From contig JARZZO010000011.1 in assembly GCA_030544215.1 (NCBI GenBank), forward strand, positions 53,689,587 to 53,753,586: a stretch of DNA of 64,000 bases. The letters are read 5' to 3'. Of the stretch, positions 53,210-64,000 are shown piece by piece; within the stretch, counting starts at the first letter, position 1; each line of letters opens with the position of its first letter. The DNA comes from Zantedeschia hybrid cultivar (lineage: Eukaryota > Streptophyta > Magnoliopsida > Alismatales > Araceae). The notes below the pieces were generated by a model. That model saw only the letters and a program-made list of their open reading frames with translations, was not told where the DNA came from and searched no databases. The position numbers and the translations under genes are program-made.

Positions 53210-55510
53210 GAGATAAAAGTTACGGAGTGTGTTGACACCTCAAACAAAAAAGAGCAAGCCAGTGACTTCAGTCTTAGGATCAAAGTAGCCATAGCCAAGC
53301 TCCCTTACCTCTCTTCATTTCACACCCTGGTTATAGCGTCCATAAAGCCATCTTCCAACAACCATTACTTTCCACTAAAAGTCTTCCTTGACCTAGTATC
53401 TCTAAACCCAGTCTTGACTAAGACTGATTTGTGATTTTAGGTGCGCTGGGAAGAAAAAGAGCATGCACATGAGGGAAGTGATCTTCTTAGTCCACACTCC
53501 ATATAAACCAAGAACATGTCTAGCCTGAAACATGAAGAAGCCTCCCTGAAGTTGAACTAGGTGCATAGAGCAATCGGATTGGGAATGTCAACAAGTCCTG
53601 CTTTTCGGATATGTCCTCTTAAAAGTCCACCCTAACTCGCAAAGAAGAGGTCTGCTTAGACTACTCTTCTAAAGAGGCGGTGACATTAAAATCACTTGTA
53701 ACACATTAGGGCTTGCCTAATCTCCAATAGGAAGCAAGCAACCCACCCACAGGCATTGTTTCTTCCCCATACCTTATGGCCCATATACCCATAAGCAATA
53801 CTGCACACCTCCCAACCTCTTTGCCTCCTACCACGTCCTCCACTTCGAACTCATTCCAAAGCACTATAATACCCTTAGAGCTACATACTGCCAAATAGTG
53901 GACACCCTTAGTGAGCCTTTGCCCCCCTATCTCCCCTATAATAACAACTCCCTCATCTCACATTTGGTCTTTTGGATATAAAACATATTGACTCTACCCC
54001 ACCACACCATCTCCCTTAGAATAGCCCTCTTTTCCTCCCCCTAACACCTGCATTCTACGTATCAACCCTCATTGGGTAAGCAGAAGAACCTTCCTCTCCC
54101 CCTCCTCCTCTATCTCCCTCATTTCCATCTCCCATCTCTTAGAGGCCTTTCCTCCCCTTCATCAACTTTCTACCCCTAAAATCCCTTACAAACCCTAAAT
54201 GCCACCTATTAAGGATTTTACAGTGTGCCATTCGAATGTCCTTAAGAATCTCAACCCCCTCAAAAGAGACACCTACCATCTCCGATATCTCCCTTGATTG
54301 GCCTTCCGCAATCCTCTCCACGTTCACTAGGAATCCTTTTAATCCTTTTATTTCCTCTTCCCCCATCCCTCCTCCTCACCTTCCACGTTAAGGCAATCTG
54401 CCTCAACTGGGGGGGGGGGGTGTTTCAATTCCCCCCACCCTTCTTCCATTGTCATTTCATTCTCCCTTCATAATGGAAGGGATGAAATACTCAGACCCAC
54501 CAGCTTCCCTGAGAGAACCACCAAGTGGGTTGTAGTAGGTGGCGCCCTATCAACCGTAAGAAGGAGAAAGGGAATAGGCTTAAGCACCATATAACCCCTT
54601 GAGACCATCAGGTTTTTAGAGCCATACAGGTAAAATTACCCCTAGAGAGGCAACCCTCCAATGCACCTTACCCTTCAATGGCGGCAACACCCAGTGATGG
54701 CATCAAGGAGGGAGTTGTCGTAGTGCCAGCAACCTTGGCATCGTAGCCATTCATTACAATTGGTGCAAGCTCACACCCAACAGGCTTACGAACATGGCGA
54801 ACCGGGTGAAGAAGATGAAGGGGATTAGGCCTCGGAATGGGTCCGTAGGCTAGGTGGGGCGTAGGTAAGTTGTGGGTTTCCTATGAAGAACCCAATGGGA
54901 GGTGGCTAAGTCACAGGAACCCCATAACCCACTCAAACTAGGGATCTAAGCCTCCAAACCCAAACTTGGCCAAACTCAAACAGATAACATGCTTACTCCA
55001 ACCACTTCAAGGGCAGGATATCTGAAATTCAAACTGATGCCCCCTACACCACCATGACCCACACCCAGCCGTATGACATATACCTTCCACCGTAATGCTA
55101 GTTGAAATAGCTTCATCCTCTATGGCAATGGCAGCACGATGTCGATAGGGATGATTCTAATCAGGACCATGCTCCCCTCCAAGCTCAGCTTTGAGCAGCC
55201 ATGACAGCCTCCCAATAGCTTACCCTAACTATGACTTTTAACCCCAAGTACCCTTCCATACCAGGAAATTGTAGTGGGTCATCATCAATCAGGACACCAA
55301 AGGACTCCACCAAGAACTGTATACCCTATCGATCACAAAAGGTGACTGGCACACCCAACATCTGGACTAGAATCCTAAGATCCTAGAAGGTACACCAGTG
55401 AAGTTCCCAAGGGCGAGCCCAGAGAACCGACCATGCCCTAATCACGAAACTAGCACCTGCCACCTCCTTGATCTCTTGCTCTAAGTTTCCAGTTTCCAAT
55501 AGGTAGGCGG
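53210..55510 (-). pseudogene. L1 LINE 5' part, ORF1-like (DUF4283-type) remains
   Basis: Around 55310-55480 the minus strand reads ASFVIRAWSVLWARPW, DLRILVQMLGVPVTF and GMEGYLGLKVIVRVSYWEA, reminiscent of the DUF4283/zinc-knuckle ORF1 region of plant L1 elements. A frame at 54139-54366 and further broken frames continue to about 53210. It is likely the 5' part of the L1 whose 3' part lies at 48943-49971. The middle (most of ORF2) is not seen, so that L1 was already deleted or is too decayed. Confidence 0.5.
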
Positions 55511-55647
55511 GGGGGGGTGGTCAAAGACTTGAGGCGGTGGTGAGGCAGTTTGTCAAAGCCTCTTTAAGGAGTATTGGTGTAAGCCTCAAAATTTCGAAAA
55601 TTTTATATAAAAATATTGAAAATTATTATTCCTCAAGCTTTATGACT

Positions 55648-55718
55648 AATGTCTTAGCTCAATGGTAGAGCATATAGTAATGAACTACAAGGACGTGGGT
55701 TCGACTCCCACAGACAGC
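55648..55718 (+). tRNA. tRNA-like sequence (probable pseudogene)
   Basis: A D-arm GCTC-AATGGTA-GAGC and a T-arm GTGGG-TTCGACT-CCCAC are perfect. The inner five acceptor pairs TGTCT/AGACA form, but the outer two do not. The anticodon arm is poor: the stem has an A-C mismatch and the loop lacks U33. A and B box-like sequences are present. It may be a decayed tRNA or a tRNA-derived SINE head within the 3' region of hAT-3. It is not a credible working tRNA. Confidence 0.5.
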
Positions 55719-56129
55719 TTATCATAACAACTAGATTACTCAATTGACAATCGTTTCAAAGGCTAAAGACAACAAAAAATAACTAATTGAAGTAAATGGC
55801 AACTAAATAATTCAAGGAATTGTAACGAATTTTGACGCATGATTCTACCAACTAAAAAAAAATCAATTCTTAATGTCAACATTAAATAATCTAAAAAAAA
55901 AAATCAATTCTTAATGTTTCTAAATCACTCTCTATCAAAATGTCCAAAACCAAAGCAACAGGCACATTGTAGAATGACAAAATAAATCCCTATATGTCCC
56001 TTCATCATCACTACTAAGAGGATCATCCATTGAGTCATCCATGTATCTAATATTTTCTTCATCTTCATTTATGTCATCATTATAATCATCAATGGAGTTC
56101 TCTTTTCCCATCACTTCCTTCCCTTTGTC

Positions 56130-58103
56130 TACAGAAATAAATTTTTTTTTAAAAAAAGGAAGGAATAAATATCTCTTTTAAGTTTAAAGTAGATAGTATA
56201 ATAAAAATTAAATAGTAAGAACAATATCATTAATGACTCGCTTCCACTTTCTCCAAGTTTTCTTTTATCTTTTTTAGATTTCCTTGCTCGTGCCTCAATT
56301 CGAACACCTTCCAAGTCATCTTCATCAAGAGGTGGCTTGCAAACATCAAGATCGCACCTTCCTTTTGGAATCAGCTAGCCACTCATCATCAGAATTTGAG
56401 TCATTCTCATCGAAACAAGCAGGATTCTCCATTGCTTTCTTTCTTGATGCTCTTTCCTATAATTTTAGATTAAACATCATATAAACCAAGTCATTTAATC
56501 TTGGTTGTAATACCATATTTGTCCTTTTTGTATGACCCTACAAGATATTTCACACATCACAAAAGATAGTTAGTGCATTTATCATCTTATGTGTATGTAA
56601 TCTCACTAAAGAAAGCAATTAGTTTACCAAACTAAAGGCATTCCAAATATGTTTACAACCTCATACGCTACATCTAAGACTCAAAACTACCAGCAAATCC
56701 TTCAACTCAGGAGTTTCATCTCCACAAACTGACCACCAATCAGCTGAAAATATAATGTATTAATTTTCTAAAGCCTATTTGTCTAAAATATATAATAAAA
56801 AATAAATATTATATATAAACTTTATCAAATTTACCTGGAGTCCTCATCTTTCTTGATTTTATATAGCTTAACCACAAGCATTCCTCTGGTATTAGTAAAT
56901 GCAACAAATTGTATGTTAGCCTTTAGTTTGTCATCATCAATTTTGATCATTCTATCCATACAGCTATACAAGCCAAGCTCTACTTCAGGGTGTCTTCAAA
57001 ATGTGGACCCATATTGCAAATGGGGGTTAAGAAAGTAGAGAGCTGCATGCAATGGCTATTGTAATTGGCATTCCCATCTTTTCTCAATGATTTTCCAGAG
57101 TGGCTCATATCTCTTTTCTTTCATCCAAAGCTTAGGCAATTTTTTCTTTAGCTTTATTCATAGCCTCATAAATGAAACCCATTAGAGGATGTTTCTCACC
57201 ATCTACCATTCCTAACACACTCATCAACGATCCTGTGGACATAACTACATGTACAACTCCTTTCCAAAAATGTTGATTAATATGTTTCACAGCTTTCTCA
57301 ACAGGTTCTTTTGCATAAGCACTCGGTGTAAAAAATCTACCGACAGATATTTTCTGGAGGCCATCTTTGGAACTAATAATACTCCTCAAAGTCAAAACTG
57401 TTGTGGCAAATCAAGTAATGACAGGTCTTAGAGGTTCTTTACTTGGCATCTTCTTCATCAAAGCTGTCAACCACGTGTGAGCATAAATGAAATTTATGAT
57501 TTTCTTGGCCTTCTTGAAAATAGCTATATATAAGAGCAATAGAAAAATATCTTCCAACATTAAATCAAGACAGTGTGCTGCACATGGTGTCCAATACAAT
57601 CTCTTCCTTTTATCCATCAACTTTCGTGCAGCTAGCTTATAGTCAGATGCACTATTTGTCACCACTTGCACTATATTATCTTCACCAACCTCTTGCATAA
57701 CATCATCAATAAGATTAAACAATAATTTGCATCATTACACTCTAATGTTGCATCCATTGATTTGAGAAACCAGGTTCTTTTTGGGATTCAACTAAAAGTT
57801 AATCAAGCTCCTTTGACTCACATCTGTCCATTGATCCGTCAAAATTGTGTATCTTGTCACCTTACATGACTCTTTAAACTCATCTAACAATCCAATCACA
57901 GTCTTCACATCCTCTTGCAGAATCCATGTTCGTAACTCGTACATAGATGGAGGTTTCAAGCCCCTTCCATAGTACTCAACATGTTCTATCATTCTTTTGA
58001 AAGATGGACTATTGGCAACATTAAATGGAAGACTGTTTTCAAAAAAAATATCTTTCACTAGAAAGACAAACTGTGTTTCTTTTTTCTTTCTTTTAATGGG
58101 CAT
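56130..58103 (-). pseudogene. hAT-3 transposase pseudogene (DUF659/hATC)
   Basis: The minus strand reads LPFNVANSPSFKRMIEHVEY and TRYTILTDQWTDVSQRSLIN (57792-58060), a frameshift, then NLIDDVMQEVGEDNIVQVVT and RLYWTPCAAHCLDLMLEDI (57540-57720), RSIISSKDGLQKISVGRF and HINQHFWKGVVHVV (57200-57390). A decayed hATC stretch DWWSVCGDETPELKDLLVVL lies near 56680-56750. Stops and shifts occur between and within these parts. It is a different hAT subfamily from hAT-1 and hAT-2. Confidence 0.87.
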
Positions 58104-59289
58104 TTAGGCTACTCTGTTGCTTTTCTTGATTTCCTAATCCAAAAGAAGAGACAAACACATCTAGGGGACCTCCAACTTACTGCTCTGTGACAATGGTACT
58201 AAAATCAGTGGTACCATGAACTCCGGTAGGCATAGAGGCAACAACATCCTCCTCATCCACCCAAGACTCCTTTCATCTCTTCCTCAACTTCTTTTGGGGC
58301 TTTGAGTGCACCTCTGTGTTCCCACTGCCCTGTGGGTATTACGACAGCATGTGGGAGGGGCAATACGATGAGGGATTGAGTGTTGAACCCTGTTCTGTGA
58401 CTTCTGTCACAGCAGAGCAGAACTGTTGATGGCTTGACGCAGACAAAAAAAAAATGAAGAAGAGGAGGGATAGACAGAGGAAGGTGAATAGTCTGTTTTT
58501 TGGATGTGATGAAGAGGAAGAGAGGTGAAGAACTAAAGAAGAAAAAGAAGATGAATGTGCACAGGAAGGTGAACGGCCAAGGCTATGTTCTGTGGTTCTG
58601 CCAAGTGCCGGCTGAGAAGAGCAGTTCAAACTTGAAAGAAGGAAATAATAATTGAAAAAAAAAACTGTATATAAGGATGTGGTTGCCAACTTTCAGAGGA
58701 ATAGAAGAAGTGCAGGCATCTCGAGTTGCCGGAGGGGATGGAAAGAAGAAGAAGGGGGGAATGGCAGGAAATTAGAAAAAAGAAGAAGAGGAAAAAAACG
58801 CTGCAACAGACTTGTTGGCCCTTCGTCAACTAACAGTCCACCAGTGGCTGTCGGAGTTGTCCGCCACTTAACATGCTTGCCGCAGGGCCACAGGGGAAGA
58901 CATGTGGCCACTGCAAGGTAGGGCCCTTTCTTCTTGGCGTTATGCGGATGTGGTCGTGATCATGAGTAGGGCCCAGAACAGTTGATGTTTCATTTTTATA
59001 TTCATGCTAAGATTGAATCTGGGTTGTTGGACAATGGTGGATGGAAGACATATGCCTTTCGACGCCTCACAGAATAAAAAACGTATGCTTCAAACTTTAC
59101 CTGGAAAATGTAAGCCTCAAGGCATTTGAGAGGCACCTCACCTTGACGCATACGCCTCACTGCCACCAGGCCCCTTCCCTATGACCACCTCTGCAAACAT
59201 CCTCTGGTTGAGGGGGCACTGCTCCTCTCACTACCTACCTGTACATGTCCTCTAAAATGACCCTCTCTCCAGTATGCTATGAAACATTA

Positions 59290-60310
59290 ACATGAGTCAG
59301 GACTGATGATTAAACTGGATTTTGAAAAAGCCCAAGACTGTGTCAGGTGAGATGCATGTTCCATGTGCGGAGTCTTGTGGGTTCTGGAAATAGATGGATT
59401 GGATGGATCGTATCTCGCATTACTTCAGCTACCTTTGCTATATTGATCAATTGAGAGTCAACTTCATACTTCTACATTGGGAGAGGACTTCATTAGGGGG
59501 ACCTGATATGACCTTTTCTCCTTGTTCTAGTGGCACATTCATCAAGCAAGATGTGGTCCAGTGCTAAGAATTGTGGACTCGTTAGTGGTTTTTAGACCCA
59601 TGTTTATGGTGTACAGGTTTCCCATCTATAGTATGTAGATGACATCGTCCTTTTTGTTAGTGAGGTAGAGGAACAACAATGTATGGTCAGAATTTGTAGG
59701 AGTTGCTGGAGGAGTTGAATTGGTTGAAGATAAACTATCGTAAAAGCCAAGTGATGGGGGGAAATATGGAGTTTAGGCTCTTCAGAGGGCAACTGCCTTT
59801 GGGGTGTGATATGGGACTAAGAGAGTTTCCTATACATGCTTGGGCTTGCCATTGGCTATAGGAACCCCACCCACCCAAATTTGAGTGATTGGATGGAAGT
59901 CATCAAATGTTTGAGTCCAGATTGACAGGATGGAAAGGTAGACTGTCAATTCTAGACAGGCTTACTATCTACTATTTGTCTACTTTTTGGATATCGAAGA
60001 TTGTTGCCAAAGACCTAGAATCTATTCAGAGTAGATTTTTCTGCCATGGAAGTGGATAGCACAGTAGAGGATGGCATGACATCAAATGGGGTAGGGTATG
60101 CAAAAGCAAAATGTCTAAGGAATAATGAATTAAAAATATCAAGGACTTCAACTTGGCCATCTTGAGTTAGTAGCTGTGGAAGCTTGGTATAGAGGAAAAG
60201 GACTAGTGGATAGATGTTACTCATCAAAACATTATATATAGTCCAATGGTAGGATTTGGCACCTTGTATGCAAAGCATCTCTCATTTGAGTGGCGCCTTT
60301 AAGATGGAGG
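59290..60310 (+). pseudogene. L1 LINE reverse-transcriptase fragment
   Basis: Plus-strand frames give YVDDIVLFVSEVEEQ (about 59630), LKINYRKSQVMGGNMEF (about 59730), LTGWKGRLSILDRLTIYYLS and KIVAKDLESIQSRFF, then GWHDIKWGRVCKSK. This is the order of the reverse transcriptase palm-to-thumb region in plant L1 elements and parallels 37800-38330. Stops and frameshifts break it. Confidence 0.75.
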
Positions 60311-62480
60311 GTGTGATATATATAGGTATTATGTTAATCTTGGCAATCTTTTTTAGAAGGATAGGTGGTGTGGACACCACCCTGGATTAAAGATCCCCCT
60401 TCTTTATAAAATAGTTACAAGGCCTCCGGAAGTGACTGTGCACCCATATGATGATAGGCCAACACGAGTTGGTTGCAGTCCAAGGAGGAATTTGTGGGAG
60501 GAGGAAAATTTTCAGCTAGGAAAACCTTTATTGCTGCTGCAGGGTCACGTACTCCGCCCAATAGGTTGGATGTATAGACAAGGAAATGGAAGAGTAATGG
60601 AGATTATCCCGTCAAATGTACTTACTATTTCATAGCAGATAGTGGAACTCAGCATGCTTTGGCAAATCGGATGTGGCTTTCTAAGAGCTTACTCAAGGTA
60701 AAGGTGATGCGGGACGGCTAACGAAACTAATGGACTCACTAAAGGAGGTAGAGATTAGCAGCAACAAATATAATAATAAGTAGACACAACCTAATTGCAC
60801 AATTGTAAAGTTGGATAACACGCCAACCAACAGAAGCTAGTCGAGTAATTGTCCCTCTCATGACAAGGAAACGTGAGACCGTTGGCAGTTGATGAACTAC
60901 TGCAAGTCTAGGGGATCAGAACTACCCCAAAGTCCTTTGGAACTCGGGATAGGTGTAATGTGCTCTCAAGCCAGCAGTAATGATGTATCACAAGCTAGGT
61001 ATCCTACCTCACAAGTCAGCAGCAGATGAAAGCAAATACTAGAAAAGTAAGTCATGGTAAGAGAAAGAAGCACGTACCTCCACGCTGGTACGTGGGAGAA
61101 GACCACTCAATGCACGTGTACCACCTTCAAAGTATAATAAAATAAAGGCTCACTCCTTGCAGGGAGATAATAGGCTATAAAACCAATAAATGAAATACGG
61201 AGTGGTATTCACGACAATTGATGGACCACCGGTGATATGCACGCCACCAGGATGCTGCCTTGGAAAGTGTGCCACAAAGTTGGAGATGACTGGATGTTGA
61301 CATGTAAATCTAGGCGGCTGACACGGATCTTGAGATGTGCGGACATGTGACCTCAATATGTGTGCAAAGGTGTCACGCAAAACGAGATACTATCAGGGAA
61401 ACACACGTTAGGACTGGGTCGGCCTCGCTGAGGCGAAACCAACAGCACTAACGGCACGCGATTTAGAGTCTGAGACTCCAAACAAGCTGGGAACGAAGGT
61501 GATGCGATAGTAGGACTTGGTGCACTACTTGTGCATTGCAACAAACCAGGCCTAGGCCGGGCTCAGACCTAACAAGACCTAGCTCAGATGAGCCTGCCTG
61601 AACCAAGTCGGACTAGATAGCAACTTAAGGCTTAGACCCTTTTGAATGAACCTGGTTTGAACCTAGGTTGGACCAAGCTCTTATTATGTGCACAAGGCTC
61701 GGGCCTGAACAGGGTCAAAACCTTGTTGACCAAGTTTGATCAAAAGGCACGGGCCCTTCTTCTTTTCTCCCTCCTCCTCTTACCCTAACAAAGAGAGAGA
61801 GATAGAAAGAGGGAGAGAGAGAAAGAGGCAACGAAGACGGCAGTGGTAGAGGGTGCGGATGGCGGGGGCAGCACCAGTGACGTTGGTTGGGCCGACAATC
61901 GATGCCGGTGGGGCCCGACGACAGTGGCTACGGTGGCGGAGGGTAGCATCGGCAGCAGCAGCACTAGCAGTAGGGGTTGTCGATGGCAGCGGCAGTAGCT
62001 GTTCCGGCCCTCCTCTCCCGCCCCTTCTTCTACTGCTGCTCTCCTTCTTATTGTTCTATGTAAGGAAAACAGAGAGAGAAAGAGAGGGATCGAAGGAAGG
62101 GGAAGGCTAGAGGAAGGAGGAAGTAGGGGAGGGGAAGATCCTTGCCAACGTCACACCGGCAAGATAGGGCTCCCTCGGCGTCACACCGAGGGATGAAAGG
62201 ATCTGACGTCACCATCTCCGACTCTCCGTCGCAGAGAAACGCACGAACACAGGGAAACTCAAGTAATTTATCAAATATTCATACATTAATTTTCCAAACC
62301 AAAGAGTAAATCATATATATAGATATCCCTATAGAACCCTACTCAATCACAAACTAGATAATCTAACTATATCTTTAGATAAATTCGACTCCATGTACCC
62401 CTAAATCTGACTCAAACTACTAACCTAATAATTAGTGCGAAATCCGTACCTAAAAATCCTAAAAAATAGAAAACCACATT
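60311..62480. other. Unassigned region
   Basis: No gene is recognised. It holds an open frame at 60432-60635, a stretch at 61556-61760 with GGCTCAGACC/GGGCTCGGGCC motifs that looks like another hAT-end relic, a GA-rich run near 61790-61830, and a GC-rich open frame at 61853-62110 of Ala/Gly/Arg-rich low complexity. The left part may belong to the decayed L1 before it. Confidence 0.4.
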
Positions 62481-62855
62481 TTGGGCCACAAATGGGCCAA
62501 AATAAAAATCAAATAAAATGTCTCTACATCAAGTGGGCTTTAAACGTCTCCGAGCCAAAGAGAAGTCGAAGCAGCTCTTCGGCGGTAGTAGACATAATCT
62601 GGATGAAACCAGACAATGGCTCTGGTGTCATCACCAATCCTCCCTTGCGGGGAGAAACTCGACCCCATCAAGTAAGGGTTGATGCTGCTCTGGTAGCACT
62701 CCAGGAGGTCAGGGTCTACCATTTGCAACTCGGCTCGAGTAATCCATGTGTCATCTAAAACCGGTCATCCCCTCCAACGAACTAGGTATCGGTGTTACGC
62801 TCCCTCTCAAATTGTAACAACATGCTCATCCAGTATATGTTCAATCTGCTCACGC
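62481..62855 (-). pseudogene. Ty3/gypsy integrase end with chromodomain (fragment)
   Basis: From 62853 leftwards the minus strand reads REQIEHILDEHVVTI, HRYLVRWRG, PVLDDTWITRAELQMVDPDL and LECYQSSINPY, the chromodomain that ends the polyprotein of chromovirus-type Ty3/gypsy retrotransposons. Three in-frame stops (after VVTI, after EGA, after WRG) make it a pseudogene. It is cut at 62856 by a GTACC-rich element. LTRs were not identified. Confidence 0.8.
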
Positions 62856-63050
62856 CATGGATGGCAGTTTCGGCCGGTACCGGTACGTACCGGCCGGTAC
62901 CGGCCCGGACCGGTACCGGTACCCCCATTTCGGACCGGTACTGTAAAAAAAAAAAAAAAAAAAGATAAAAATGACTGTACCGGACCGGTACCGGTCCGGT
63001 TGCGGGCGTACCGGCCGGTACGCCCGAAACCGGGCCGGTACGCCCGTGAA
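62856..63050. mobile_element. GTACC-palindrome hAT-like element, second copy (right end unclear)
   Basis: It starts CATGGATGGCAG like the element at 7560 and continues with interlocking GGTACC/CCGG palindromes, interrupted by an A run at 62944-62962. The right end (about CGCCCGTGAAACACC) does not mirror the left and no octamer duplication was found. It may be truncated or rearranged. It interrupts the gypsy chromodomain fragment. Confidence 0.65.
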
Positions 63051-63539
63051 ACACCCCTTAAATTGCCTGAGGGGAGGTGCGTACTTTTTGCCACCTACCT
63101 TCCTTTAGCTCTTTTAACGCCTTCTATTGCCTTTAGTGTTTACAGATGTCCATTTTAAATGACCGCCTCTTTTAGAGTGCTGAGTGGGACAGTCCCCTAT
63201 TACGGATCCTACACATTCCTTTCGTTCAACCCAAAAGAAAAATTAGAATAAGTAGTCTTATCTTTGAGGTTAATTCCAGCAATTCTATACTCTTAAGATC
63301 TTTCATTTATTCTAAGTTGCCGTGTGTGTGAAAATCATCCTGCCGTGGACTTTTGTAAAGTGGGATATTTAAACTTTGAAGGTTCTTTAACCAATGTGAC
63401 AACCAAAAAAAACTGATGTGTTAAAGATTTTCTTAATAAAACATGATTTTCATGCAATTTTCCTAAGATGTGAAGAGAAGTTTTTGAAAAAAAATTGACC
63501 ATTTTTCAGTGAAAGATATCAGTTTTCTTCAAAAGGTTT

Positions 63540-64000
63540 TCAATAAATGCATAACAAATTGATTGTCCCACCCCCCAACTTGATTGACATTGTCCTCAAT
63601 GGCATAAAAGATATGGAAAACATGTCAGCCAGAAGAGAATTTGTGAAGGAGAGAAACAACCTGTGATGACGAGGATGCGACATACCCAAGGCGACTGCTG
63701 CTCAGGGACCTAAAAATGAAAAGAAATACAAAAACTGAAGTAAAAGATTGGGTTGCCTCCCAACAAGCGCTAAGTTTATCGTCTTCAGCCAGACGGAATG
63801 TGCACACTATCCAATGCCTACTAGCACAAATTTCAGTGTATGCATTTTGAAATTTGTTGGTTGGAGTGCACTCAGCATTGCATGTAGCTGATGATTCAGA
63901 GTGTTATCATTGAGGTTCCAGAGAAAATAATTTTTCAACATGGTTAATGGGATATTGGTTCTACTTGATTCATAGGCCATGTCAACCATGTACCCCTCTT
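63540..64000 (-). mobile_element. Ty3/gypsy (Athila/Tat-like) internal fragment
   Basis: Around 63750-63795 the minus strand carries an AGCGCTTGTTGGGAGGCAAC-type motif following a GTCTGGCTGAAGACGATAAA-type segment. This resembles the spacer after gag-pol of Athila/Tat retrotransposons as I remember it. No domain is readable. The fragment runs off the right edge. The stretch 63051-63539 shows nothing recognisable. Confidence 0.5.

Larger units (their letters stand above)
55516..59189 (-). mobile_element. hAT-3 transposon remains
   Basis: GGTGGTCAAAG at the left and the complement GGTGGTCATAG at the right form short inverted ends. Both are followed by long stretches with GAGGC/GCCTCA motifs (55530-55600 and 59050-59170). 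No target duplication was found, so borders are approximate. A broken transposase lies inside. Confidence 0.6.

Noticed and set aside
61853..62110. GC-rich 85-residue open frame
   Set aside because: Ala/Gly/Arg/Leu low complexity between GA-rich runs; no domain and no signal of a plant gene.

Overview
The window is a piece of a plant nuclear chromosome, almost certainly from a flowering plant with long, transposon-filled introns. The evidence is GT-AG introns, two plant genes of well-known families, a miR396 target site, and many plant-type hAT, MULE, L1, RTE and Ty3/gypsy remains. The species cannot be named from the sequence. A basal eudicot or magnoliid would fit the intron style, but that is only inference.

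Two host genes are present and they converge. At 477-3324 (+) lies the 3' part of a GROWTH-REGULATING FACTOR (GRF) transcription factor gene. It has the WRC zinc-finger exon carrying the miR396 site and the C-terminal exon with the FFD and TQL motifs. The QLQ exon lies left of the window. From 8545 to 48801 (-) lie the last nine exons of a GTG/COLD1 gene (Golgi-pH-regulator/GPCR-type G protein family, the cold-sensor family of rice). These exons join without a frameshift or stop into the C-terminal 286 residues, with GT-AG borders throughout. The N-terminal membrane exons were not found and are probably right of the window.

Almost everything else is mobile DNA, most of it inside COLD1 introns. 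One intron is 27.6 kb (19205-46851). It contains hAT-1 (19995-24100, +), an L1 fragment, hAT-4 remains split by a MULE-like element (27600-29055, 9-bp target duplication), an L1 retrotransposon (35.7-39.3 kb, +) split by hAT-2 (39345-43890, -, exact 8-bp target duplication), and a four-copy 715-bp tandem array (43792-46650) that crosses the hAT-2/host junction. Right of exon 48672-48801 are an L1 on the minus strand interrupted by a near-full-length RTE LINE (49972-53190, 19-bp target duplication), hAT-3 (about 55.5-59.2 kb), another L1 fragment, and Ty3/gypsy fragments at the right edge.

Small non-autonomous elements with 8-bp duplications and ends starting CATGG or CAAGG occur at 4584, 7560, 10076 and 47603, and a further hAT-like one is nested in hAT-1 at 20663. 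Their ends are dense in short palindromes (GGTACC, CGATCGG-type, GAACCGG-type), which suggests a set of related hAT families differing in their presumed transposase-binding repeats. No transposon open reading frame examined is intact. The most unusual observations are the junction-crossing tandem duplications at both hAT-1 and hAT-2, and the conservation of COLD1 coding capacity across about 40 kb of transposon-rich introns.
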